From NCBI GenBank assembly GCA_037447655.1, contig JBBHKE010001948.1, positions 541,931 through 605,930 of the forward strand: a stretch of DNA of 64,000 bases, given 5' to 3'. A program made the translations under genes and the position numbers. Below the pieces are notes generated by a model that was given only the letters and a program-made list of their open reading frames with translations, was not told the DNA's origin and made no database searches. The stretch is from Zygnema cylindricum (Eukaryota > Streptophyta > Zygnematophyceae > Zygnematales > Zygnemataceae). Positions 8,891 to 18,700 of the stretch are shown one piece after another (position 1 is the stretch's first letter; every line of letters starts with the position of its first letter).

Positions 8891-11800
8891 TAAGAGGAAG
8901 TCATCCTCTTTAGCCTCTGAAATAAAGTAATTAGAGTTCGAAACATCTCCACCAAGCCGATCAAACGATAATCTGGCCGGTTTCTTCCCCTTCGTCTCAC
9001 GGGTACTTCGCCGAACCACATTCACATCTTCTTCTTTATCATTCTCTTCCCTCACTGATGGTAAGCTACCTTTTGATTTTAATGTAGACTGAGTTCTTAC
9101 TGAAGACCGAGAACTCAAAGTCCCATCGCTTCGGACATCGGAATCTGATTTTTGAATTGGAACAAACCGATCGAACTTCACTTTGGTAAGAGGAACTTCT
9201 TCCTCATCGGAATCCGATCCCTGCAAATCCGAATTCTCTTCCACTTCATGTTTCTCCTCGAAATCTAAATCCTTCTGTACTTTCCCAGCTGATTCCATTA
9301 CGGATTTAAGATCCTCGTGGAAATCAACATTTCGAGATTCAAACACCACTCTCCTACTCGGGTCATACACACGGTACAGGCTCCCTTTGGTGCTATACCC
9401 AACAAATATTCCTGTCCAACTCCTCGCAGAAAATTTCCCAATCCTTTGTGTACGTTCAACATAGACGGTTGCCTTACATCCCCAAATGCGTAAATGCCGG
9501 ACGGACGGCACAACCCCACTCCACAACTCGTCCGGGGTCTTATCACCCGAAATTGAAGTCAACCGCCGGTTGCAAATGTAATTGGCGGTGAGAATGGCAT
9601 CTCCCCACAAAAAGAAATTTTGCCCACTACTATGTATCATGGCACGGACCATTTCTTGGAGAGTTCGATTCTTTCTCTCCGCAATCCCATTTGATTCGGG
9701 AGAATAAGGAGCCGTAAATTGTTGCCTAATCCCCTTCTCCTTACAAAACTCCGTGAAAGCCACAAATTCACCTCCGTTATCCGACCTCACCGATTTCAAT
9801 TTGTGGTCCGATTGACGCTCGGCCATCACAACCCACTCTTGAAACTTCTCAAAAGCATCCGATTTATGCTTCAACAAATGAACCCAAGATTTCCGTGAAT
9901 AGTCATCAACAATAACAAAAATGTAGAGATGCCCACCCAAAGACCTTGGCATAACATAGCCACAAAGATCCACATGAATAAGTTCTAATGGACTTTTGGC
10001 CCGATGCTTTACATCTTTAACCGGATGTGGCTTGCGTTTTTGCTTCCCCTTACTACAACCACCACATCCATTCACCTTCTCTCCGGTAGTGAGTTCCATT
10101 CCTCGAACCGAAGAATTTCGAATCATCCGCTTAAGGTTCCCCTCGGAGGTATGGCACATACGGTGATGCCATAGACTAAGGTTACCTTTCTGGAGTGAAA
10201 ACTGATTGGCCAGAGACACGGCCTGACCCTTAACTTTCGGTCTTCTCCAAATCAAGCAACTATGCATGCTATCCGTCACAAATCCAGAAGCCACTTGTGT
10301 CCCTTTAGAATTTTCCACTACGATACTGAAATCTGATTTTGAAACCACTTGACCGCCGGCTTTCTGAATCTGTGGTACACTTACAAGATTCACGGCTCCA
10401 TTCGGAATGTAGAGAGCAGTATGAAACCTTGTTGAAGTCACTCTCTCATTTCCGAACACATCTTGAACCGGTAAGTCCAACCGAATAGTTCCGATTGTAT
10501 CAACTGGGATCACATGGCCACTAGCAACCTTAATGTTCTTTGGAACTGTCAACGTGATCATCTCCTCAAAGAGTGTCTTATCCGTACACACATGATGAGT
10601 TGCACCGGAGTCAATAATCCACTCCGTAGTAGCATCCTCATCAAAAACCGAATCCAAATCCATGTCAAGTGAAATCGAGAAATTTTGAAATCCATCTCCG
10701 GACTTGTCACCAAACTCCGTGTAATACCCATGACTTCGTCCACGATTGGGCCCACGACCTCGACCTCCACCACGGCCACGGCCACGGCCACGGTCACCCT
10801 GTCCACCTCCTCTTTCCGAACCACAATCAACTCTATCATAACATTGTGTACTCACATGGCCCCAACGCTTACAAATGTAACACTGTTTTTCCTTGTCTGG
10901 ACATTCAGCCGCAAAGTGTCCTTGTTTCTGGCACTTGTAGCACGTAACGTTCGAGGCATTAGAATCAGCCTGAACCTTACTGCCATTCGGTCTCTCTCTT
11001 CTACCTCCTCTACCGCCGCCACCTCGACCTCGAGGTGTTCCCCTTGGAGCCCCTCCACGAAGTAGGTTGAGATCCGGGGTTTCAGGTGCGGCAGCAACAT
11101 TGAGCGAGGCTGTTTTTCCGGCCCCTTTACTTGAACCTTCCCTTGCTTTATCTACTTTCTTTAAATAACTCACGGCATATTCATACGTTGCCCGCTTCTT
11201 GGACTGGAGAATATCACAAGGATTCCGAAGATAATCCGGAAGACCGTTTACAAAAACTTGAAGTTTGTGCTCTTCATCCAACATTCTACCAAGATTGGTA
11301 AGTTGTTCGACAAGAATATTAAACCTCTTAACGGCATCATCAATCGATTCATTCGGCTTAAACTTGAATTGAAGTAATTCTTTGAAGACATATTGCCCCT
11401 TATCTTGTACTCCTTTCTCAAACTGACCCTCAAGGCCCACCCAACACTCATGTGCAGTGTCGTAGGCCAAAAAGAAGTCTAAAGCCGAACCCGTACAACT
11501 TTGCATTAATCCTGTGTAGGCGGAAATATCCTTTCGCAACCACAACTGTCGACCTTTCAAATCCTTGGGCCTCTTTTCTTCACCTGTAACTATCCTCCAC
11601 AAATTTTTAAGGACCAACTGTCCTCTGATGTATTTTTTCCAAACCATATAATTAGAACCATTAAACAATATGGCTTTTCCGGGCATCCGGAATGAATCAT
11701 CTTTCTCAACGTCATCTCCAACATCCAGGTCTTCGTCCACCATTTTTGCCTTTCCTTTCCGTATCCTATTTTTCTTTGCTTTTTCATCTTCACTGCTTTC

Positions 11801-12211
11801 TGAATTTTCTGAGCTTTCCGAGCTTTTCGAACTCTCGCTGTCACTGGAGCTGGGACTCGGCTCCTTCATTTTCTTCTGTCCTTTACTGACTTTCTTTTCT
11901 ACCTTACTCCTCTCTTTCATTGCCCGCATCCACTCATCAAAAGTAAAACGAGGACTGGGCTCAAAACTGGTACCACTGCCTCTGGTCCTATTCTGACTGA
12001 AAGGATCCGGAGGAAGGGATTCTTCAGACTTCGGAACAAAACCGGGTCTGTCCCCTCCAAATCCCCCTCCAAAGCTGAGTTCCCTTTCACTAGGCTCACG
12101 GGAAGGAACTTCGGGGGATCGCTGGTCCTCCGAAGGCTCCGGTGTAAGCCTTTGACCGACAGCTGAAGATGGAGTGCCTTTCTTCTTCTTTCCCATCCTG
12201 CCGAACCTCAC
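8888..12211 (-). CDS. Copia-A Gag-protease-integrase polyprotein
   Basis: An uninterrupted frame of 1107 codons. The charged N-terminus (KKKK, Glu/Ser-rich) is followed by the copia Gag region (ILFNGSNYMVWKKYIRGQL). Two CCHC zinc knuckles follow (CYKCQKQGHFAAEC and CYICKRWGHVSTQC), flanked by Arg/Gly-rich tracts. The aspartic protease active site is WIIDSGATHHVC. Integrase has the H-H-C-C zinc region (WHHRMCHTSEG through GCGGCSKGK) and the DDE core: HVDLCG, RSDNGGEF and NGIAERKNRTLQEM. A charged, Ser/Glu-rich linker precedes the TAG. A second Met at 12196 (MGKKKK) could equally be the start. The intact length and near-identical LTRs indicate recent transposition. Confidence 0.96.
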   Translation of the reverse strand: MRFGRMGKKKKGTPSSAVGQRLTPEPSEDQRSPEVPSREPSERELSFGGGFGGDRPGFVPKSEESLPPDPFSQNRTRGSGTSFEPSPRFTFDEWMRAMKERSKVEKKVSKGQKKMKEPSPSSSDSESSKSSESSENSESSEDEKAKKNRIRKGKAKMVDEDLDVGDDVEKDDSFRMPGKAILFNGSNYMVWKKYIRGQLVLKNLWRIVTGEEKRPKDLKGRQLWLRKDISAYTGLMQSCTGSALDFFLAYDTAHECWVGLEGQFEKGVQDKGQYVFKELLQFKFKPNESIDDAVKRFNILVEQLTNLGRMLDEEHKLQVFVNGLPDYLRNPCDILQSKKRATYEYAVSYLKKVDKAREGSSKGAGKTASLNVAAAPETPDLNLLRGGAPRGTPRGRGGGGRGGRRERPNGSKVQADSNASNVTCYKCQKQGHFAAECPDKEKQCYICKRWGHVSTQCYDRVDCGSERGGGQGDRGRGRGRGGGRGRGPNRGRSHGYYTEFGDKSGDGFQNFSISLDMDLDSVFDEDATTEWIIDSGATHHVCTDKTLFEEMITLTVPKNIKVASGHVIPVDTIGTIRLDLPVQDVFGNERVTSTRFHTALYIPNGAVNLVSVPQIQKAGGQVVSKSDFSIVVENSKGTQVASGFVTDSMHSCLIWRRPKVKGQAVSLANQFSLQKGNLSLWHHRMCHTSEGNLKRMIRNSSVRGMELTTGEKVNGCGGCSKGKQKRKPHPVKDVKHRAKSPLELIHVDLCGYVMPRSLGGHLYIFVIVDDYSRKSWVHLLKHKSDAFEKFQEWVVMAERQSDHKLKSVRSDNGGEFVAFTEFCKEKGIRQQFTAPYSPESNGIAERKNRTLQEMVRAMIHSSGQNFFLWGDAILTANYICNRRLTSISGDKTPDELWSGVVPSVRHLRIWGCKATVYVERTQRIGKFSARSWTGIFVGYSTKGSLYRVYDPSRRVVFESRNVDFHEDLKSVMESAGKVQKDLDFEEKHEVEENSDLQGSDSDEEEVPLTKVKFDRFVPIQKSDSDVRSDGTLSSRSSVRTQSTLKSKGSLPSVREENDKEEDVNVVRRSTRETKGKKPARLSFDRLGGDVSNSNYFISEAKEDDFLL

Positions 12212-12234
12212 ACACTCTTACATGGGAGCAAAGC

Positions 12235-12250
12235 CTGCTCCGATACCAAA
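12235..12250 (-). promoter_or_regulatory. primer-binding site of Copia-A (tRNA 3'-end type)
   Basis: Just inside the 5' LTR, element sense reads TTTGGTATCGGAGCAGG. TGGTATCRGAGC is complementary to the 3' end of plant initiator tRNA-Met, with one mismatch to the usual TGGTATCAGAGC. This is ordinary priming, unlike the half-tRNA sites of the elements at 30-57 kb. Confidence 0.85.
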
Positions 12251-12720
12251 TGTAAAGAAAACTACTATCCACTCAGATTAAACTTAATGGCACAGCGGAA
12301 GCATTCACCATTAATCACACACATAAGAACATTCACAGATCACATCAGCCAATATAAAAATATATTACACCGAAGCTTTTTCTGTACATAATTTCTCTTC
12401 CTTTTTGTTACTTAACCTTTTACCCAAACTGACTACTATATTAGTCTACAGAACACACAACAAACTTTTGAATACACGTCACAAAAACGTGCCTCTCAAA
12501 CACCTCACTACAAGTCAACATCTGGCAGCAAGACTGAAACAGTGTGCAGGTCAGCACACCCGGTACAACACAACACAACGAACCAAAACAAACGTACAAC
12601 AAACATACTACCGTACCAAACAAACAAATATACGTGACGCGAAACGACATACAAGACTTAGCCGAGAAATCGAACAAAAGACTGAATTGTCTAACACCCG
12701 ATTCCACAAATGTCCTAACA
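12251..12720 (-). repeat. 5' LTR of Copia-A
   Basis: A 470-bp copy of 6834-7303 with TG...CA ends, followed by TSD TTTGT (12721-12725). In element sense it should carry the promoter and polyadenylation signals; I did not pick out a clear TATA box. Confidence 0.97.
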
Positions 12721-12897
12721 TTTGTTGGCATAGTGTGATGATTAGCTATAAAGCGTATTCTTCAATCTTTTTGACGGGGGAATATTGAGTTCAGTTTAGT
12801 TTAAGTGTTATATAGATTTTTTATTTTTTTTTCTCTTTTTTGTCCTTTTTGAGCCCTGATTTATTGTTGGCCGGCATCATCGCTAGAAGTTTTTGGT

Positions 12898-15731
12898 GTT
12901 TTGAAATGGATTTACTTTTAAATGACACCGTGGACCATTTCTGCAGATACACGTGGCTTCGGCCTATTCACACCAGATCTTCAAGTTTCAGCAAAGCAGA
13001 CCAAATATTTTCGTTATGCCTCCGCTGGATTTATGCCGGGAGAGGAAGGAGACACTCCTTCTTGGATGGTGGCCACCAGCTGGAACTGGGTGAGGAGGAA
13101 AGCAGTACAACAGATAACGGATCAAGATATCTGCAGTGAGAATTACAATTATACCTTATTACCTGTTTTTGTTTGCCAAGTAATGTTCGTTCGTGCTGGT
13201 TTAGCATTTCTTCACTTACGGTTTCCGAGGGGTCCACCACTTCATCACTTACGTGTACAGGTTAACTTATTGATTTTGATGTTCACATTCTACCTTCGTA
13301 ACGGCTGACAAGTTTTTGTATACGAGTGTTTTTCTGCTAAATTAGATGTCCCTTTTCCTCGTGATCTTCCTATCTCTCGTTCTTATTGAAATTGTATTGT
13401 TATTCTTCATTACTTCGCTGACATTTAGCATATGTAAAATTTTCATTTCATGCCCCAGTTTTTAACTCAATTTAGTTCCGAGAATAAAAGATTAGTATGA
13501 TAGTGCCGAACATAGTTATAACAAAATGTTTGAGCCAAAAATTTGAGATTACCTAAAGTTATCACCCGTACTAGGTTTGTAATTTGTACATGTTAGACAG
13601 GTATTTAACTTCTACATTGTTTTCGAGGTGGATTTTCGTTGCAGATTCTTGTTGGGTTTATGCTCCAATCGCAGCCATAGAAAGCGCCTATTATATAGTC
13701 AACGGAGGTCAAATCCCTCTTCCCAAAATTCAAGAAGCGCATGTTTTCGATTGTTCTAGTGTGAATGCAACTTGTGAAGCGGAAGGATGGCCATCAACAA
13801 CTCTCAACTTCGCTGCAAACACTGGGCTTGTGCTCACTAATTATGACAGTGGACCAACGAACTGCCCTTCGGTAAACTTCGGAGCACCTTTGACCGATCG
13901 CTGTTGGTGTGATGTGAAGACAAATAAAAATGAAAACGAAGTACAAAAAATAGCTTATTTGATGGACATTAAAAAAAGTATGTATTTTTCAAAATTCGGC
14001 TGCACAATGCCTGTTGTTAGAGAAGCCACAAGAAAACTCAATTACAGAAAATGACATGGAAGACAATGGCATGCAAGAAAGGCCACCTATAGTGAGCTAA
14101 AAGCTAAGATTAGGTTCCGGCCTTTTAACAATAGCTAACGGAAAATAAAACGATAATTAAGACAAAGCCTGATACAAATAATTAGACCAACATAAGTGTA
14201 GCTGGCGTAAGAAATGGCATACGAAAGACAATTAAAGTCACACTAGGGAGAATTTTCCTAGTGAGAGAAATTCAATCTAATCACTAGCACCAAGTGAGGA
14301 CGGAGTGGTAGCACTTGTCTCAGTCTCTGTATCTTACACATCTAACAGCTGTGCTGTACAGTCCCCTTCACTACCTAAAAGACATATGCAGAGGATTCAG
14401 GTGAGCCTGTTACAACAGGTACTATATACCAGATATTAAAATTCTCAGCAGAATAGGAAAATACAGGAGTTTATCCAAAAATTGCAAATAAAGTCCATCA
14501 TGTCACATATCCTCATTGGTTGAATTCAATCAAATCTGAAACCTTTCTATCCATGTAATCATTTTTAAATGCCGACACATGGACGAATCACACTATATTA
14601 CAGCCTTGAAAAGAAATAATGGTTCTTCACCTCCCATTTTAGCTGAAAATTAAGAAGCGAATATATTACATCACGTCGAATCATTTTACATATTGTGCGA
14701 TTGTCAAAAGGGATTTACAGATTAAAGCGAATTGGGTTCGCATAGATGTAACACCTCAAATGGTAATTGTCTCTTTAATATATTTTCAACTAATTCAAGG
14801 TTGACTAATTCTTGTGGTTTTTCTAACTTCCGGTTTGGTTTTTCGAGATCCATTCATGTTTCTGCGTTAACGTCATTCACCAATTTCACCGAAATCATTT
14901 TTTTTTTGTTTTTTGAATTTTTCCAAACAATGAGATCAACTGTCATTCCTAGATGAATATAGTATTTCAAAAAATATTAAACGACGCCTCAAGTTGTGGG
15001 CTATCTTATTTGTACTTAGAACTATTACATCTGGTTTAAATGTTAAGCGGGGTAAAAATTTTGATGTGTTAGCCTTCAGCCTTTGTTGGTTTGGCGCCTC
15101 AAAGCTATTAAAAGGATGAGTTATAAGAACTTGAGTGTCACAAACAATTTCACTCAAAGTTTTGACAAAAGGTTTTGACTGATAGGTTGTGAAAGCAGTT
15201 TCACTTGTATGGTTAGAGGAAGGAGGGTTATATGGAGAGGGAAGGGGAGTGGCAGGAGTGGGGGGAAGAGGGAGTGGAACAGGGAGAGTTTTTGTGACAT
15301 GCTATATGGACACCTCTTACTATGTCTTTCGAAGAGACTTTAGCTTTAGTATTCGTCTGGTCCTCCACAAAAGTTACTTAATAAGGTCCTGTGGCTGAGC
15401 TCTTAGGTTTCTACTTATTCTGGAACTATATAGTTACTGCTTTGTTTTTTTGTGTGCTATTTCAGGTTCCTGTCAACACCTTAAAGATTGATGCCTTTGA
15501 GCAAGTTCAACTGAACGGATGGATCGGTCTCCTTCTTGCTCTCCAACAGCAGCCCACTATTGTGTATATTGAAGCGAGTTATGACGCATTTCTTAACTAT
15601 AAATATGTGAGTTGCTTTACTTTTTTGAGGTCAAAAATTGATTTGTATGTATATGTGTTTGTTGATACAGTGTGATTATTAGCTATGAAGTGTTTTCTTA
15701 AAAAAAATTATGGGGGAATATTAAGTACATC
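12898..15731 (+). repeat. downstream, intact copy of the partial gene duplication
   Basis: This is homologous to 4371-6833 plus 12726-12797 in both exons and introns. Homology starts near the TTTTGAAA...ACCGTGGACCATTT run before the first acceptor. It ends at the GGGGGAATATT stretch near 15715-15731. The exons are open here and decayed in the upstream copy. Confidence 0.85.
12947..13940 (+). CDS. protease exons 1-2: N-terminal lobe with catalytic Cys
   Basis: Exon 12947-13135 encodes KQTKYFRYASAGFMPGEEGD...WNWVRRKAVQQITDQDIC, parallel to the mature N-terminus of papains (P-x-x-x-DWR...AVTPIKDQGxC). Exon 13645-13940 continues NSCWVYAPIAAIESAYYI, and the split codon across the intron gives Asn. 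QDICNSCW keeps papain spacing for the oxyanion Gln (Q19) and nucleophile Cys (C25). Asn replaces the usual Gly of CGSCW. Downstream, FDCSSVNATCEAEGWPSTTL matches the papain DC...CxGGWP region. The donor at 13941 (GAA|GTACAA) is inferred from the phase match to the next exon. Without it the frame runs on to TGA near 14052. Confidence 0.85.
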
Positions 15732-18700
15732 CAAGATTCACTTGCCTCTGGCACTTCATGTCAAGAGACAAAGGACTGTTCAAATCTCTGTCGATTCACG
15801 ATGTCCCGACTGTCACCTACGACAATGTTCGTTTGTGTTTATCTCCGGTGCTTTACCTTTGTAATAGCATCTCTATCAATGCAAACAGAGATTATTTCCA
15901 TCCTCTCCTGTCGGTCTTCTGCTATACCTTTCATTACTTTTTTTATCATGTCTTCTGTATCAATGTCATGTTCTTTCCTATTTTTGAGAAAAAAGTTGCG
16001 ATGATTTATTTATGGGAAAGCTTTTACCATATCTATGGTTTTTTGGCATGCCCATAGTTATAGTGGCTAGCTTGATTGAGCACTCATTTGTCAACGTTCA
16101 ATTTGTGTAATCTGGATTGAACTTTTGGACTTTCGATTCTATTTTGAATACCCGAAAAGTATGAATTGGATCTTGCTTACGGTAGGATACTTTTATTCAC
16201 TAAGATGTTTAATCTTCCCTCAAGTAAGAACGCTTCGTAAAAAACAAACTTGTTAACACTCTTTATTTATGAGATACTTGCTGAACAGGTTTTACGATCT
16301 AACGTTTTCTTTGTGGAACTAATGTCTGAGTATTCATATAATGTGCGAAAAGTTATGAAGATTTTTATCTCCTACCTATGAAGTATTTATCCTCTTAGAA
16401 TTTTCACATCTGATCCTATCAGAAAATGTAAAAAAGGAAGATATGACACGCACTTCACTTTCCGGGAAAACTCATCAGTACCCGATTTAATTATACAAAA
16501 CGTCCTACTTTTATGCATTTTGCAGGGAATTTTTGATAATGAATTTTGTTTTTCAAATGGAGTGAACCACGTAGTGGTTGTGGTGGGTTACGACCTCACA
16601 TCAACTCCTCCATTTTGGATTATTCGAAATTCTTGGGGTTCAAAATGGGGTGAAAATGGGTATATGCGCTTGAAAATTACGAGTGGAGCCGGGATATGCG
16701 GCATAAACAGTATTCCGGCTTTAATACCCATTTTGAAAACAGGTAAAGGAGCTTTTTACCTTCTAAAATGATGGAAGAGGATCAACGAGCTCTCTCTCTC
16801 TCACACACTCTTTTTTATCTTTCTCATGTTCTTTCTCTCTATTGCTCTTGCTCTCGCTATATCTTTGCCTCACATGTAATTGAACTAAGAGAAACCGAAA
16901 ATTGGGATGTGATTTTTTTTTCTTTTTAAAAAGGGGGCGATCCTTGCAACCTTTTGGGCTATTCAAGAACAATTTTGTCTTCCGAATCATCTCCCGGTCG
17001 AATGAATCCATGTGGAAGTGGAATTTGTATCCCCACGGGATCTGATGGAAATATTTGCAAATGTGCAAATGGCTTCACGGCTGTCAATAATACGGATTCC
17101 TCACAAACATGTGCTCCAGGTGAGTACTTCAAAATACCGGAATACGACCGTATTTTAGTGAGGGCTTGAATGGCAAGCTTGTTTTTCTGTGGCCTGGATC
17201 AAAAATGCTGTTTGTAGTGTAGTTTTGGAACGATTTTGCATTTGAATAGTGGTTGTAGGATCTTGAGCTCTTCGCAATTCTTATGCTTTCTTCTCCTTCT
17301 TCGGTAATGAGATCGAAAAGAAACTGTTAAAACTACGTTCTGCATTGTCATCTCAGTTTTTAAGCTCCTCTTTTCTTTTTTTCCGCAAGAACTTCTTTTG
17401 ATGTTGGTTGTGGAAAGATCGTGATAAGTGTGCGTTGGAAAACCATAATTGGTAGTGTGGATGCTGATGACACGATCGAAAATTACGCATTTTGTGGTTT
17501 TGTTAGAGCATTGTAGATGTCATAGAAAATCATCCATAGGTCCGATTGTTGATCTTTTTATGTGGGTCCATATTTTTGGATTCTATACTATAATTCGAGT
17601 CATCACCGTGCAAAATGCAGATGTAGGAAATGGTTCAATAAAAAGGATCAACCCAATATCAAAAATTCAAGTAACTGGATTTGCTAATATTTGGACCCGT
17701 TCCTTCTTTAATTTTTGGGCGTGTGATAATGAAACAAAAAAGACCATCTGAGGTTTTAACTGAAATCTTATTGCCGGAATCAATATGTTGTTTTCATTTA
17801 TACTGTGTTTTTCACCGTAAAAGAAATATTTGTTTGGAAACCTGTTCTCCTAGAATCATTATGAATTAGGAATAACTCCTTTACATGGGTCGAGGAAAAC
17901 TCTACTATGGGTTCAGAAGCCTTTGTGTTGATTCATTAGCGGTGTGTTGAAACTGTCATTAGTGCATAAATGCAAGTCTTAATTAGTGTGGACTACTTTG
18001 CGAAAGGCATAACTTGTGTATTAAATATAACAACTGTAGGTTTTCTGCCCGAACAATGTCTCGGTTAGGCTTCCCCAAGTTTTTTCGGATTCTTGTTGGT
18101 GTTCATTAAACCATACGGGTTTGTTGTTTTTTTAAGGAACCCCCAAAACCTCTGAAGTTCCATAAAAAACCGAATGCATCTTTTTAAAATGGCTGAGACT
18201 TTCAAATTGATGGTTTCTCTGATTTTTATCTGCGTTCTTCTTAGCCTCTCCGTGCACTTTCTCGTCGAACAATCCGTGTGGCGTCGGAGCTTGTGTCGAT
18301 TCGTCACTTTCCCTTGGCACATATTCATGCATTTGTCCGATGGGCTATATCTCCAATACGCCAGATGGCGCTCTCACGTGTGTTCCAGGTTTGTTAATTC
18401 CTTCCCTCTAAGACACAACTTTTGAAGAATTTTCGGAGGTTTCCCTTCAAATCTAGTGGTTTCACGGTTTCCCAAGAATTTTTCGAAACGTTTGAGTTTT
18501 TCTGTTGTTTTTAGGATTGTCTTTTTTTTTTTTATTTAGTAACTTCCTTTTTAAGGAATGGCTTTTATTTTTTCTTTTCTTAGGTATTTGCAGGGCGTTC
18601 TCATGGATTTTATTTTTGCATTTTGTGGAATTTGTTCACAATTTCCAAAAAACATCTGAAAGGTATATTTTGTTATTGAAATTTAATTGCATAATCAAAC

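Larger units (their letters stand above)
6834..12720 (-). mobile_element. Copia-A: full-length, young Ty1/copia retrotransposon
   Basis: It is flanked by 470-bp direct LTRs that by eye differ at only two positions, and by a perfect 5-bp target duplication TTTGT (6829-6833 and 12721-12725). It is transcribed on the minus strand. The primer site follows the right LTR and the polypurine tract precedes the left LTR. Gene order is gag, protease, integrase, reverse transcriptase, RNase H, which is the copia order. The coding region has one in-frame TAG in a leaky-stop context and one apparent 1-nt frameshift near 8495. It sits in the last intron of the broken protease block, and the empty site can be read from the tandem copy at 15658. 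Confidence 0.97.
4371..12797 (+). repeat. upstream copy of a partial gene duplication, split by Copia-A
   Basis: The sequence 4371-6833 plus 12726-12797 matches 12898-15731 through exons and introns. Conserved intron landmarks include the AGGTTCCGGCCTTTTA region (5367 and 14112), the CCTGTTACAACAGGTA region (5653 and 14406) and the GTTTGTTG...GTGTGATTATTAGC region (12721 and 15658). The unit is about 2.5-2.8 kb and carries three exons of the papain domain. Copia-A accounts for the extra 5.9 kb in this copy. Confidence 0.85.

Noticed and set aside
9183-11996. Several plus-strand frames of 65-126 codons
   Set aside because: They are antisense shadows of the Copia-A Gag-integrase frame (Ser/Thr/His-rich reflections of Arg/Gly/Glu-rich coding).
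13941-14054. Coding extension of the protease exon (VQKIAYLMDIKKSMYF...)
   Set aside because: The frame runs to a TGA, while a GT donor at 13941 gives an exact phase-0 join to the VPVNTLKI exon that papain homology requires. The extension is also present as broken sequence in the dead copy.
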